This document shows, one piece after another, positions 11,865 to 25,596 of a stretch of DNA of 64,000 nucleotides. The stretch is from Diorhabda sublineata (Eukaryota; Arthropoda; Insecta; Coleoptera; Chrysomelidae). A program made the translations under genes and the position numbers. The notes beneath the pieces were generated by a model that was given only the letters and a program-made list of their open reading frames with translations, ran no database searches and was not told the DNA's origin. Every line of letters begins with the position of its first letter. Position 1 is the first letter of the stretch. The stretch is from contig NC_079480.1 in NCBI RefSeq assembly GCF_026230105.1, positions 14,736,488-14,800,487 on the forward strand, read 5' to 3'.

Positions 11865-13528
11865 CGCAATTTAATTTTTTCAATTCAGATGTATATAATT
11901 TGTAAAAAAATATAAGTACCTACGTACTTAAGTTGTGAAATTATTCAATTTTTGATATGTATTTTTAAATTTCAACAGAAAGTAATTTACAAAACACTTA
12001 ATATTTGATTCTACTAATAATACACCACATAATTTTAAAACATACTGTATAACAAAGTTTGAATAATACATACATATCCCTTCATTGCTTTATTAACTGT
12101 TGTTTATATTCACTTTTCAATAATTTTGTACGGTGACAATACTTTCTCTACTTCTTTTTTTCAAAGTAATGGTCTGTACAATAAAAGCTTAGAACGTTTT
12201 AGAATGTTTTTTATTTTTTTCAATCTCATGCATGCTAAACATCTATATTTCGAGGGAGGAGGACCGTCTAGATGAACGGGATCACCAGGTTTATTATAAT
12301 GTTCAAAACAGGGTAACTTTTCGATTAAATCTTCGTCTTCTTTGAATCCACTACTAATAAAATCCCAAATTTTCAATAACTGTTGAGAGAGCATGCGCAA
12401 TAACAATGATTTCGGTAATGTTTTTACTAGTTCTGGAGTAAATTCAACATCTTTGAAATTGTTGATGTTATAACTCGTATCTGAAGCACTTCACTTGAAA
12501 TATTTTCTAGAGTGTACATTACGAAGTGTTTTTGGAAACAATGAAACTGATAATATCGGAAATATAGATATTGATAAAGCTTTTGATAAGATAATTTTGA
12601 AATGAGAAATATCGTATATAGATAAATAACAATAATGGTTGACACATATTTTTGTTTAATTTACAATTTCCAAATTATTACCACCAATTTGTATTAATCA
12701 AATCCCAATTATTATTATATTGGGAGCCATGTGGCATTGGTATTCAGTGTGTCAAGATTTTTTATTTATAAATAAGGAAATTCTATTTTTCACCGTTTTC
12801 ATTTGCACTTTATAAATAATAGTAATTAAATATAATTCTATTATGAATAATCGATAATTATTTTATTTAAAACTATTATTTTCATTTCCTATTGTTTAAA
12901 TTGAATGTGAAAGTAATCAACAATAAAATTTTATATAAAAAAAACTGGAAATACAACGTGACAACGGTGTACCTAAGACATCTGTTTTCGTAAAAATTTC
13001 TCTGAGGTCTCGAACCTGTTGAGACATTAGGCACAAGTATGTAATAAAATTTAAACTTTTATTTAGATCTAAATTGATAAGATAAATAAATCGAAAGTCA
13101 CAATCTGAAATATTTAAATAACAATACTCAAAATCTGCACTTTGATTTTTAATATTCAGTTTAGTTCGCGTTTGTTGTTTGAACGATTGCAGTGTTGTCA
13201 CATGTTTTAGTTTATCCGAATACAAAATAAGTTATTTTCTATATGGGAATGATGTATTGATGTGGAATATGTTTTAATATTTAAATAAAATATTTATAAT
13301 TCTGTATACTTTATTTTTCTATATAAAATATTTATATTTATCACAATTTCAGGTCGTAACATTATTTTATAAAAAATTATCACATTTCACGATGAAATCA
13401 TTAAAATTATTAAAGTAGCACCTCTAAGTAGTAAAAGTTCACAAATTCAATCAAATAAAGAGTATTTCTGAATATATTTTATCGTTTTATCTATGTAATT
13501 TCGCAGTTACTGATAATCAAAACATAAA
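11865..13528. other. Intergenic region between the convergent SLC46-like genes
   Basis: AT-rich sequence holding the 3' flanks of both transporter genes and one coding-like block (12161-12480, listed separately). Other ORFs here (12427-12645 and 12917-13225, minus) have no recognisable domain and I do not call them genes. Confidence 0.5.
12161..12480 (-). pseudogene. Unidentified coding-like segment
   Basis: From about 12480 down to a TGA at 12161 the minus strand reads ~106 residues with protein-like composition, including NNFKDVEFTPELVKTLPKS, KIWDFISSG, FEHYNKPGDPVHLDGPPPSK and YRCLACMRLKKIK. The same frame continues upstream for about 50 codons beyond a single TGA at ~12489-12491, so this may be a pseudogene with one stop. 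Alternatively it is a 3' exon with acceptor 'gtgcttcag'. The CLAC pair could bind metal, but I recognise no family. Confidence 0.3.
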
Positions 13529-16500
13529 TCAAGTTTCTATCACTTGATCGGATTCAATAACTGATTCTTCATTTTTCAATTTTTCATAATTCACAGTAGA
13601 TTTGAATTCCAATACCATAACAACTCTAAAAAAACGTTAATTTAAATTTTCAAAGACTTTGAAAAAAATTTTTCAACCTCTATGTTTTGTATTATACTAT
13701 GATCTTATAAAAAAGAAGAAAGATTGACATATCAAAACAATGTAGTTTGAGCACAAGTTGTTCAAACAAACAAATGATATCTTCTAAGAAAATAGGAAGA
13801 AAAATTAATATAACCAACAATGTACTTTGAATACAGGATATAACGAACAAGTGATATCGTTTTATTATCATTTTTAACATCCAAAAAAATATTCCAAGCA
13901 GTCTTATAATATTCAAAAATATATTTTTATTGAAAAAAAAAATGTATAACAAGTGTTCCTTATAGTAAGAAATATATAAAACATCATTCAGGATTGAAGG
14001 TAAGATTCTTTTTAGCGAAATAGTACCAAAGTAGTTTTAAAATATTAATTCTTAAGAATTATCGTTTTATACATCACATGTCATGTAGTGATTATTGAAA
14101 TTTCTTTTTCGCCATCCGAAAATGAATAAATTATAAAATTGCATTAAATCAGCTGTAACTTAGTAATTCATATAATTTTAATCGAAATAATATCAATACG
14201 TAAGAGATATAAACAAGATATTTATAAAAAAAAAATGATGAAATTGCTGCAAATGTAGTGAATCATGTTGAGATAATGAAATGATGAATGAATGATACCA
14301 AATACTGTAATAATACTTACAATATCAAAATTATATCAATGCTGAATAATCCAGCAGAAACGAAATTATATTCAGCTGGATTTGTATTTACCGTTACGTT
14401 ATATATCATTGTGTAAAACGGAGACGCAGCTATTGATACAATAAACTGAACAAAAATTATCAAAGAGAAAATTTTCGCAATTTCATCGGCTGGAACTAGT
14501 TTTGCTACCAACGTACGACATTGCGGACTTATTATTGCTCCTAATAATTTAACAACAACACCTACAAATCGAAATATAATAATAATGTGACGAAATCCCA
14601 TTAAAAAAAATCACATAAACGTTGGTATAATAAGTGAGGTTATAATGAGTTAAGAAATCTGTAATGACCGTTAAGGTAGTTCACGGCGTTGCCAAACTGT
14701 ATATAAAATCTTGGAAAACTATGTGTAACTGAGAATATGAGAAATTTTCAATTGGAAATATATGAGGCAGGCGTATTTGTGAATTTTTTTCTATTAAACT
14801 AGAAGTTTACATAAATTCAGTTTATGCGGTCGCTACTTTTAATTTACGAAATTTGAAAACACCACATTATTTAGAAACATTTTTTTAATATATCCCTGTA
14901 GTAACAACTCAATTTTGTTGTTTTTTACTAAACTTTTTTTTTCAATTTAATTTAATGTTTTTTTATATATATACATACATAGGTATCCGAAAGCTCGGAA
15001 ATATATTAGAGTTAGTACACTTTGTTGTTTAGTTTTGCCACAATCCCACCTCACAATCTCATAATCTGGCAACGACTTCATTCATACATTTAATCAATTG
15101 ATTAAACTATTAAAAATAAATGTTTATCTACTTACTGAAGTAGATGTGGAAATCCGTAGTTGCCAATCCTCTAATCAAATAACCATTCATCGCGGAAATA
15201 ATGCCGAGTAATATGGCAACAGATTCGGTAACATTTAACAAATTTTGTAAAATGTACGTACCACTGATGGTACCTAAAGTGAATAGTAAATTACTAACAC
15301 CACTGTAGAATGTGTAATGTGTATAATTCCATCCGAATTTGTCTCTTAATAATAAATATAATTTCGAATCGCCGTTCGAAAGGAAAACATACACTGTTAA
15401 AATTGCGGTTATTAGCATAATTATGCTTCTATTGTACTTTTCTCTAGCTTTTACAAGTACCTTGAACATTTCTTTTAGATCGACTACATTACACAATTCA
15501 TTAAATCGAAACTATAAAATAAAATAGAAAAAATTACAACAACACCCTGTAAAAATTTCTTTTACTATAACATAACCTAACTTTTTAATGATTTTATGTA
15601 AATTGTACTTACCTCGCGATTTATATTATCATGCGTCGATTCAGGTACAAAGAAATAAATATACGTTATATTTAAAATTATTAATACCGTTGCTATGGCG
15701 TAAACAGCGGGGTAATTTGTAGCGTAAAATATATAGGAACCTGAAAAGTTTCCTATAAGCATACCAATTGAAAAGCTCGCCTCAAATAATGCCATTCTAC
15801 AAGTAAAATTAAATGAAACTGCTAACTTCATACATTACGGAAAATGGTCTTTTACTATTTTGTTATTTAGAATATAATGCAGGTTACTAACCTAACTTGA
15901 TTGGTAATTGTATTAAGGACAAGACCAGTTTTGATATGAATCATTTAAATAATACCATAGACAAATTAATAATCCGGAGGAATCTCACAATCTAACTAAA
16001 TGTCAAAATAAACGCCGAGGGGTAAGCAAATGCTTTTTTCGTAAGTTTTTGTGTGGTTTGTGAAGTTATTTGTTCGATTTCCCAGTTTTATTGTAAAATT
16101 GCTTCTTAAATAGTTGATATTAAAAACATTTCGAAATTTATCTATACAGTGTTTTGCTTAGTATAGGCAAGCGATGAATAGGATTTATTGGGAAAGGCCA
16201 ATTTTGATAGGAATCGTTAGATTAATACCATAGACAAATTAAAAATACGGAGGAATCTCTACAATCTGTCAAAATAATCGCTGTGGGGTAAACAAATGCT
16301 TTTGCCTTAAGTTTTTGTGTGGTTTGTGAAGTAATATGTTCGATTTTAGGCCTTATTAATCTCAGTTTTACTGCGAAATTGCTTCTTAAATAGTTGATTT
16401 TGAAAAGATTTCGAAATTTCCTTCCGGTAACGTGGCTTTCATAGTTGTTTGTAGCCAGGGAGCCGAAAATGAGGTATTAGATGGCAGTGTCCGATTAGAA

Positions 16501-19500
16501 GTTCGATCACTAGTCTGATTTCACGCCTATTTAGCTGGAGCAGTTGTTTAGTGAAAGACGAACGGAGTCCATCTATCTGGACCTTCGTTTATCTCATTCC
16601 AGGTGTCTCTAGACCGTTCAGAGACGCGATGGCAACGCTTTTGGCCACACCAAGGATGTTTTCTGGACCCGATCTGCGTGGGGTAGATTTTGCTGTCAAA
16701 ATTTCATTAAAATCGATGCACGGAGTTGTTAGCTTTAAATGTAAAAGATATCGGGGTACCTACCTCATTCCTCTGGTTTCATTAGTGCTTATATCGGAGA
16801 TATAAGATAATAGACTAACGAAAAACGCAGCAGAACCCCCGGTTAACATAGATGGTATTGAAGATAACATAAAATACCAAGGACTTACATTTGGAAAATA
16901 ACTTAGTACAGTCATTATCATTAAAGCAAAAACCATACCTAAAAGGTGAATGAACCTGTAGAATTTATGATATTTGAAGTCTCTCATGGCTACTAAAACT
17001 TTACGAGTGCAACTATCCAACCACCACCCAGATGATACACTATGCACTTCTATTGCGCCACTCTATATTACTCAAAATTCGTATTATATCGTATAAAATT
17101 TGGTTAACTTTTATGTTGAATTATTTTTGGATAAATAAAAACCCATGATTCCATTCGATTTTTAACGTTTACAATTTCCTGTACGTCTGGCAATTGATAT
17201 AACTATAAATAAATCGCAAGGCCGGTCGTTGGAAATTTAAGTTTTTTATTTATCGATTGAGGCATTACGAAAATTAGTTTGAAATGAAATAATATCCAAT
17301 GCTAAATAACAATAATTATATAAAACTTTGATAATTAGATTATTCTGTTTAGTATGACGATGGTAACCTTGAGATTAAACATCGATGTTTTAATTTTCAT
17401 GCAAAAAAATAACAAACAAACAGTAACGGCTACAAGGATCATATTTTTTATATATATACTGTTAATGATAAGATAAAAAAATTGTTAGCAATGTCTAATA
17501 TTACTCAACATTAAAGTTAAAATTTTAACGGGTTTTAGTTGGGGTGATTCGATTGGAATAAACCCTAATACTAGTTTTATACACGTAATTACAGGGTGTT
17601 TCATTTAAAATGGGAAAATTTCACTTAGATTTCGGTAGAACTGTTAGAAATTTCTAAATATTATAGATATTATAGATGCTTCTCTTTTATTTTCATTTCC
17701 AAAATATTTAATACTCGTTGCCCATAACTATTTCCTTTCTTTTAATTACGCGATGTTTTATATATTATTATAAAGGATGTTCCAAAATTGACGAATTATT
17801 TGTATTAAAAATATATTTCAATAATCAAAATTCATATCCAAACTGACTTTAAATTGCTATTCATTTTTTGACGATATATATGGCTACATTGCGCTGTCAT
17901 GAAACACCTAAATAGAAAATTTTAGTGTCACTCATTTGTAAAGAAATGTATAATCCCAAAGAAATGTTTGTATGACTGGATATCTGTCAAATGTCAGTTT
18001 TACGTTGCTACACTGTTTTTCTGTTTTAAATAACTTTGAATTTATTAGATTTAGTTTTATTTATCAGTTGTTTGTGTAAATAAGAAAATAAATACGTAAC
18101 CTCATTTTATTTAAATCGGCATATACGTTAACAACTTTATTTTTAAACAAGCTAGTGTTCCCAACTTATTTTATGACGTAATATATAAATATGGATGCAG
18201 CCACAGAAAGAAATCAATACATCAGGTAAAAAAAAGAAGAGTTACTTACACTTGTGTAAGTCATCGGCAAAATAATAATATAATAATTTGATATAATAGG
18301 CGTGAAATTCGCTTGAAATTAATACGTTTTCTATACGAGGAAATAAGTTTGGATGCTATTAAAAAGTAATTGTGAAAAAAATAAATGGCAACTAGGCATA
18401 TCATTAATCTAAATTTCGTAGTTGTACATTTAATCTTCAAATATTCACCCCACAACTCGAAAAGTACTTCATGATGATATAAAATCGAATTAACACGAAA
18501 ATACCTGTTTGCCCACAACCGCCATATTGAAACGAAATGTTAACGTCTGTAGAAAAGACTTTGAATGTTTGTTTAGCTTTTGAAGGAGATGAATAAAATC
18601 GATTTGTTGTAATGAAAATTGTGTTTTTGATGTATTAAATTATTTTCAAAATCCATCGAGTGTTATTTCCATCTTCCTTATGTCACCATGCGATTTGAAT
18701 CAATGGAAATGAAATGAAGATGGCCAAAACAACAATTAAAAGTACCTGTATGAGATATTAATATAATTGGTTTTCTTCCGAATTTATCGGAAATAGGCCC
18801 GAGAAACAAACACAACGCCAATCCAATTACATTTTCTACCATAGATCTTGTGGTTTCTATGACGTTATACATGGGCTGCACTTTCTCTTCTAAAGCTTTA
18901 GTTTCATTATTATCTTCAGTATTTCCTAGTAAAGCACATTCTGACTGATTGAATCCCAGTATAACGTAACAGGTACGATATAACATCAAATTAGTATTAA
19001 CGGGGCCTTGAAGTTTGAAAAACAAACAGTTAATTTTTATTTCAACCCCAATTAAAACGTACGTCACAATGAGAATCAACTACCGCAGGAATGGTTAATC
19101 AATGTTAAAAATCGCGCGTTTCTCGGCTAGTTTCACTTTAAACAAAGAAATCAACATTAACCATACAAGCGACCAAATAATTTTTCAACAATTTCAAATC
19201 CCTTTTCAACTCGAACAAATACTTTTTTAATGCCATCAAATACATTTTCAATGTGATCAAATGCTTTTTCAACGCATTCAAATGCTTTTTCAAGATCTAC
19301 AAAACGTAGTTATGCCCTTTCTAAACTAAGAGTTAAACGATATCCCTGCAGAAGATAAATGTGGTTAATTAATACACCACATCTCAGTAGATCGTTCAGA
19401 ATTGTGTTTAAAAATAATTTCTATAATCTGATTCTTCTATTTCTAACAAATCCTTACTACAATTTTCCTTTTTGAACTGATTTGATTTAATCAGTTCTTG

Positions 19501-19931
19501 TTTTTAGTATCAATATTAATTATAACATGGGCATAAGTGTTTTAATTTAATTTAATTACAAAACGGTACTGAAAACGTATAAAAAAGTGCAAAAAGTATA
19601 TCAGTTCATTATTTTATCTAATTTTCGGAATTTTATTCTGCTAGATTTTATAATAATCACTAAACTGATACTGATGAAATTGAAGAGAATCATCAAAATA
19701 AAAAAGAAGAAATTGACACTAGTAATAAACAATAAGGGCACATAGTAACGTCAAAAATATAACCTCAAATTTCCAAACCATCATATGAAACGAGAGCTTT
19801 CAGATTAGTTAATTCTCATTGTAAAATGTAATAATTTATCAATAAAATTTAATTAACAACTCACCTAATAACTCAAAAGTGAAGGAAAATAAAATAAGTG
19901 GTATTTCAATTGTGGGTCTTACAAACACCAT
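13529..19931 (-). CDS. SLC46-type MFS transporter (proton-coupled folate transporter-like), copy 2
   Basis: Seven coding exons in transcription order: 19931-19865, 19006-18746, 16938-16764, 15796-15613, 15511-15136, 14561-14321, 13625-13529. They give 466 residues. The start is MVFVRPTIEIPLILFSF, the SLC46 signature NLMLYRTC lies at ~28-35, and MFS motif A GPISDKFGRKP at ~92-102. SIPSMLTGG and SYISDISTNETRGMR come in exon 3. Exons 3, 5 and 6 are 175, 376 and 241 nt, exactly as in copy 1, with identical phases, so the two genes are an inverted duplication of one ancestor. The proteins are clearly diverged, so the event is not recent. The predicted protein is a twelve-helix plasma- or endosomal-membrane transporter; its substrate is unknown. 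Tandem GATAAG sites lie ~100 bp upstream. Confidence 0.9.
15911..16425. repeat. Direct duplication (~280-bp period) in SLC46-2 intron 3
   Basis: The block from ~15911 to 16142 recurs from ~16190 to 16425, with shared landmarks 'accatagacaaatta', 'cggaggaatctc' and 'agtttttgtgtggtttgtga' followed by 'attgcttcttaaatagttga'. Divergence is moderate, and no coding signal is seen. Confidence 0.8.
16939..18745. other. Large intron 2 of SLC46-2
   Basis: AT-rich. It includes an 'acagggtgtttcattt' dispersed-repeat end at ~17592. The minus-strand ORF at 18261-18518 is not recognisable as any protein. Nothing else is supportable. Confidence 0.5.
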
Positions 19932-21240
19932 AATTACACAATTCACTTAACTGGAAACAAAATTCTATTAAACAAAACTTCTCGTTTGTTGAAATAAACA
20001 AAGTAAATTTAAACTTCCCACTTTCTGATAAGATAAGAAATTAGCAATTTTAAAATTATTTTATTCAAATATGAAATTAATTTTTTTGAAATAGTAATTA
20101 TTATATACGTACTTGATAGTCTAGATGCAAAATGTAACATCAAGATTTACGTTCTTTTGTTGAAGGTCAAAAAATGAGTAAATGAATCATTTCTAAAAGA
20201 ATCACAAAGGTATGTATACACTTAAATCACACAACAAAAAATTGCTTTCAAACACTAAAGTTATGTACTAACTGCATAATTTACTTAATACATGCATAAT
20301 TTATTGTATTTAAATTTGAAATATCACTTTCTGATAATTTAAAACAAAACTTTTACGAATAGTAATTTACGCATTTTATTTGAAATCACTAAAACAAAAG
20401 TTTAATAAAAAGTATCAATTTCAAAACAAAATAAACCTAAATCAGCTGTAAGCTTACGTAAAACTAGAGGTGGGCAAATATTCTTTTAAGAAACTTAACG
20501 TCGATTATACTTACACATGTATAAAGTGTTGCCTAAGTTATATATCTATAAAATTAATATTGTTAATAGGAGGTTTGTTCCAACTAATTTGAAGCGTTTA
20601 TTCTTTTAACAATACTTACTATAAAACAAGTATCGAAAAAATCGTTCCAGAAATGGTTCACAAACGATACCTAAGGCTCTGTGACGGTAACTATACGGTT
20701 GGAACACGTAATCTCGATAGCACAGAATCGTCACTGTACCAATGACGGTTTTTTGATGTGTTGGACCGAACCTAATAACTGAACTACAATTATCGTAATT
20801 TATTTTAATCAAAGATATGAATTAAAATTCGATCTGACAACAGTATTTATTGAAATATACACATATATTAAGTTCTTTTAATAATTTTTTATAACCATCC
20901 AAAAAAACATTGATAAGTATGCTGAGTCATTTGGAACGCTTTTTGAAACGCACCTTTCGATTATGTAGCTTGATGTTAAAATCAAGGCCACAAAATGTAA
21001 ACTGTCAATATCAGTTGATTTGGACAAATTTTGACGAAAATGATTGTTTAGATAAAAAATTACTATTAAATCACAAGCTTCAGATATGTGTCTAATCAGA
21101 TTTTATTACAATTTGAATTGGTATCAAAAATATTTACGTTAAATAAAAAAGGTAATTAATAATAGTTGTATATTATCATAGATATCGATTGTCGAGTTTG
21201 AAGCATCAAATTTTCAAAGTAAATCGAAGAAAATTATAAA
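19932..21240. other. Intergenic region between SLC46-2 and MEAK7
   Basis: AT-rich with no convincing ORF. It should contain the divergent promoters of both genes. A GATA pair is listed separately. 'gatatcgatt' at ~21181, 60 bp before the MEAK7 start, resembles the DREF/BEAF core TATCGAT common at insect housekeeping promoters. Confidence 0.5.
20027..20037 (-). promoter_or_regulatory. Tandem GATAAG sites upstream of SLC46-2
   Basis: Overlapping gataagataag lies about 100 bp upstream of the start codon at 19931, mirroring the GATA cluster of the paralogue. Function is inferred. Confidence 0.35.
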
Positions 21241-23364
21241 ATGGGTGCAAACAGCAGCAAGAAATTAGCGGCGAAATGTCCGTTTTTATCCAAAGACGAA
21301 CAACTTATTGTTAGTAATTCTTTTAAACTCGCTAGTAAAAATTCCGAAAAGATCAAAGAAGAAGAACTAACTGTAAGTTTTCATCTACTCAATAGCGATT
21401 TGCTGATTTGATATCGTTTTAGAAAATATGGGGAAGTCAGGTAGATCCAAGATTATTACAATATTTGAATAATTATTTATTCGGTATAGGTGAACATCGA
21501 CAAACTACAGTTGAATTAGAAAAATTCGCCGAGTTATTTGTATTCTGTACAAGAGGTACAGTCGATGAAAAAGTGAAAGTGTTGTTAACTTCACTAGGCA
21601 CTAGTGAAACCGAAAATAGTGACATACCATATATGTTAGTCAAAGAGGTAAGTTCAAATGAGTTTTAATCCAAATAAATCGTCGAAAATGCACTATTTCA
21701 GTATGTCGAAAGCATAGTGGCGTCTTATATGAAAATCCAAAAATTAAGTAATAATAAACAGTACAAAACGTGGTTTTCTAAAGGTTGTTTCACCTTACCA
21801 CAAAATATTCAACGTTTAGCAGAAAGTTTGACTCACGAATTAACCACCGGTGAAATTCTCAATAGAAGATCTCTAGAGATATGGTTACAAGGGGCTACAT
21901 TATTGGGTCAACTGTTATTATATGTGTCCATGTATTTATTCAGTATCACCCATAAGGAAAAAGGAGGAGTCGCCAGCGAAAAACCAGGTGATTATTTGTA
22001 TATTTTCATTATTTCATTAATTTTCTACAGGTTAATATTTATATCAACGGTTTTAATGGTTTCTATCGACAATGTAAACAAAGTGCAGGACCGAATCAGC
22101 TCCGACGATTTTTTTGAGAAAGTAAACAAAGTGCAGGGTCGGATTGGTTAAAAGTGTTTGGCAATGTAAACAAAGTGCAGGACTGGTTCAGTTCTGACAA
22201 TTTTTGTGACAAAGTACATAAAGTGCAGGGTCGGATTGGTTAAAAATTTTTGGCAGTGTAAACAAAGTGCAGGACCGGTTCAGTTCCGATGATTTTTATG
22301 ACCATGTAGACAAAGTGCAGGGTCGGACGAGCTCGTTAAATTCGAACGACAATATCAACAAAGTGCAGATCAGTTCCGACGATTTTTATGGCGAAGTAAA
22401 TAAAGTGCAGGGTCGGATTGATTAAAAGTGTTTGGCAATGTAAACAAAGTGCAGAACCGGATCAGCTTTTACGATTTTTTTTGACAAAGTGCAAGACCGA
22501 TTCAGCTCCGACGATTTTTATGGCGAAGTAAACAAAGTGCAGGACCGGACCAATTCTGACGATTCAAACGACAATATAAACAAATTGCAGAGCCGTACTG
22601 ACTCGGACGATTCCTGAGAAAAAGTGAACAAAATGTAGAGTCGGTTTGGTAATTTCAGATCGTTTTGAAATGTTAACAAAGTGCAGGGTTGGATTGACTA
22701 AAATAGTTCGTTTTGAAATGTAAACAAAATGCAGACTGTAATGACTACAACAGTTCGTGTTGCAATGTAAAAAAACAGGACCGTATTTGCTATAACACAA
22801 AGTGTACACAAAGTACAGGACGTGACCAATTCTGACGATTTTTTACAACAAAGTACATGGCCGTACCGGCTCGAAGGATTACCACGAAAATTTACCAATG
22901 TAAACAAAGTTCAGGGCTGGATCAGCACCGACTACTCGTACCACAATTTAAACAATATACAGGACCGCATTTTTGCTACAGCAGTTTTGTAATGTCATCA
23001 AAGGACAAGTTACTGCGTAGAGGACGCAGGACCGGACAAAATACAGGGTCGAGTGAGCTCACGCGGTTCTCTCGACAATGTTAGTCTAATACAGAACCTT
23101 ACTGGTTCTGGCGTAATTGTTTGTAAATTTTCTATTTTTAACACACCAAACTTTTTATTTTTTCAATGAATCATTCTGTATCTTATTCGAAATTCCCTTC
23201 GCTTGTTGTGTTTTATACAGGGAATTAAATTATTATTTTGCACCCTCTATACTTAGAAAGCTGTAAAAAAACAAATCTATTAGAGTCAAAATATGTCAAA
23301 ATTTATTCAAAAAAAAATGGTAGTTTAGGTGGTTTTGAAAGGGTGATCACTATATAATATCATC

Positions 23365-23414
<50 letters not shown>

Positions 23415-25596
23415 GGCGTTGTTTTTGTTATAATATACGTCGATAATAATAACATTTAACAAAATCGAATTGTTGCAACGTGAAGGTGATTTCGAATTAA
23501 AATACGTGGCGTTTCATTAAAAAAAAATATTTTGATGCGGTTCGGATTGTCCTTAGGATCATCCTTGCCGACCGAAGAACATGATGGCGCCGTAGAAAAG
23601 GAAAAAGATCGAAGTTTGGTGCCGTTCTGTCGCGGTTTGGATCTAATGCCTTCTTATCCAAGTATATTGGATCTCAACCAAATAATTTTCATAAACGCGC
23701 ATTTACCTCAACAATATCAACTCGAATGGCGGTTCCTTTTCAGTTCTCAAATACACGGAGAATCGTTTTCGACACTAATAGGTATGAATCGAATTTTCAA
23801 CTACGTATTTCAAAAATTTTTAACGATTTTACAATTATACAATGTTTACGTTGAAACCTCCATCTTTTAATGATAAATCGTATTGAATTCGCGATGTTGC
23901 CAGAGGTAATTTAATAACAGAAATAATTGGAAATAAATATGTTTTACGACGTTTTCTTGACATATCTCCAAAAAATTCAAATTCCATAAATATTTATTAT
24001 AATTCAAATAGAAAATATAAACCGAATTGGATTTTAAATAAATATTCCTGTGTTGCCAAATGTAATAATTTTTCAGAGTATACGAATATTTTTAAAATTT
24101 TGAAAATTGAAATGAAATTCAATTGAAAATTTTATGTTTTCAGTGGCTATAATTCTTCACTTTTTTGAAAGTCATTGTTCGTGTCATTATTTTAAATCCA
24201 ATATTTTTCTGTCAAATAATGATTAAATCTAATAATTAGAAAATTTGACAACAGTCTAAATCATTATAAAATATGAACATTTTAATTGTCATTGTTCGAA
24301 ATTCTAAAGCCGACCATGTTCCGCGCGCCCATAGCAACTATCTTCACTAACGTCAATGTTAACATAATGTAAATAGTTCAGGTCAATAACCTCCATCTTG
24401 AATTATAAATCAAAGCTAATACGCGTTGTTGTCAATGTTAATTATACATCAGAGGTGATTAGAAAAAATAATTTAAATGAAACATTTTATCATTCGATTT
24501 AGTCGTAAACTATGTAATTATCATTTATTATCATTATCATTTATTCTTTACTGTTAAATTTTCAATAACTCCTTCCACTTTTAATATAAACCTACAAAAA
24601 ATTCAGTTTCAATTTCAACATCCGAACTGAAATAATTAGAATTTAAATAAAAAAAACTTGGCAACGCTGTAACTAATTTTACTCTGACAGTTGTTTATAC
24701 ATAATTATCATCATATTACAAATATATTGAAAATTGATCATCATTAATCGATATTTAATTGATTATTTTCATTTTAATTATTATATTTTGAGATTTTAAT
24801 TTTTGTATTTTGAAAAAATAAACGTTTTTAACGATAATACTGATTCGTTATAAAATCAGATCAATAACCTCCATCTTGAACTATAAATTAAAGCTAATAC
24901 GCGTTGTTGTCAATGTTAATTATAAACCGGGTATTGTGAGAAATGACTAAATTTTTGATAATATCAATATTTACGTTAATAAAACCAATTTTTTTTCGTA
25001 TAAATAGGTAGAATAGTGAATCAGGGACCATCCATACTCGTAGTTGAAGATTCAAACGGTTACACGTTCGGTGGATTTGCCCCGGCGAATTGGGAATTGA
25101 ACGCGAAATTCTTCGGCGACGATAGCAGTTTTCTATTCGCTTTAGCGCCTCGGATGAGGGTATTCTCATCTACGGGGTACAACCAAAATTTCCAATATCT
25201 AAATTTGCATCAACAAACGTTGCCAAATGGGATGGTAAATAAAATTTTTGATTGTTGGATTGTTTTGTGATTTTAATTGATTTTACGTGTTAGGCGATGG
25301 GAGGTCAGCATGGTTATTGGGGTCTTTGGTTTGACAGCGAATACGGTAAAGGTCAGAGCAGTCCGTCGTGTACGACTTACAGGGATTACCAGCAGCTTTC
25401 CCATACTAAAGAATTCACTTTTAGACATATGGAGGTGTGGGGTATCGGTCAACCGCCGCTTACGCCTCAAGAAAAAGGGGAACGGGTCGGCGGCGGTATG
25501 AGTATACTCGACGGGAATGCGGAGAGTAAGGCTATGCTCAAAATGGCGGGTAAACAAATGCACAGTGAAGGATTGAAGGAACCGCCGCCGGAATAA
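21241..25596 (+). CDS. Meak7: MEAK7 / TLDC1 homologue (TLDc-domain, mTOR-associated)
   Basis: Six exons: 21241-21372, 21423-21647, 21702-21987, 23557-23781, 25008-25234, 25294-25596. They join in frame to 465 residues, close to vertebrate MEAK7. The N-terminus MGANSSKK is a textbook N-myristoylation signal. Residues ~20-210 are the helical/EF-hand-like region. The TLDc domain runs from about SILDLNQIIFINAHLP (~248) to HMEVWGIG (~416), with the diagnostic LFSSQIHGESFSTL, GGFAP, TGYNQNFQYLN and MGGQHGYWGLW. The C-tail has SILD and HSEGLKEPP, both typical of MEAK7 rather than OXR1/NCOA7. Human MEAK7 acts at lysosomal membranes to promote an alternative mTOR-S6K2 signal, and TLDc proteins also bind the V-ATPase. 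Introns 3 and 4 are filled by tandem repeats. Confidence 0.95.
22060..23080 (+). repeat. ~55/110-bp minisatellite in MEAK7 intron 3
   Basis: The phrase 'gtaaacaaagtgcagg' followed by alternately 'accggatcagctccgac' and 'gtcggattggttaaaa' repeats across about 1 kb. Two alternating sub-units make a higher-order period of ~110 bp, and divergence increases toward the 3' end. It reads in frame past exon 3 for a while (VNKVQ repeats), but the GTGATT donor at 21988 shows it is intronic. Confidence 0.85.
23370..23411. repeat. (TA)n microsatellite
   Basis: An almost pure run of alternating T and A of about 40 bases, ending in 'acagggcgttgttttt', in MEAK7 intron 3. Confidence 0.95.
23850..24935. repeat. 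Three dispersed copies of a ~500-bp unit in MEAK7 intron 4
   Basis: 'cctccatctt(g)aa' then 'tgataaat' or 'aagctaatacgcgttgttg' then 'caatgttaattata' recurs near 23850 (diverged), 24385 and 24865. The last two share more than 60 nearly identical bases. Confidence 0.7.

Noticed and set aside
16551..16805. 84-residue plus-strand ORF in SLC46-2 intron 3
   Set aside because: It overlaps the true minus-strand exon 3 at its end and has no recognisable domain.
21717..22151. 144-residue ORF continuing MEAK7 exon 3
   Set aside because: It runs through the 21988 splice donor into the intronic minisatellite; the VNKVQ repeats are repeat translation, and exon 4 joins in phase from the donor.
25273..25563. 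96-residue minus-strand ORF
   Set aside because: Shadow of MEAK7 exon 6, whose sense frame matches TLDc proteins.
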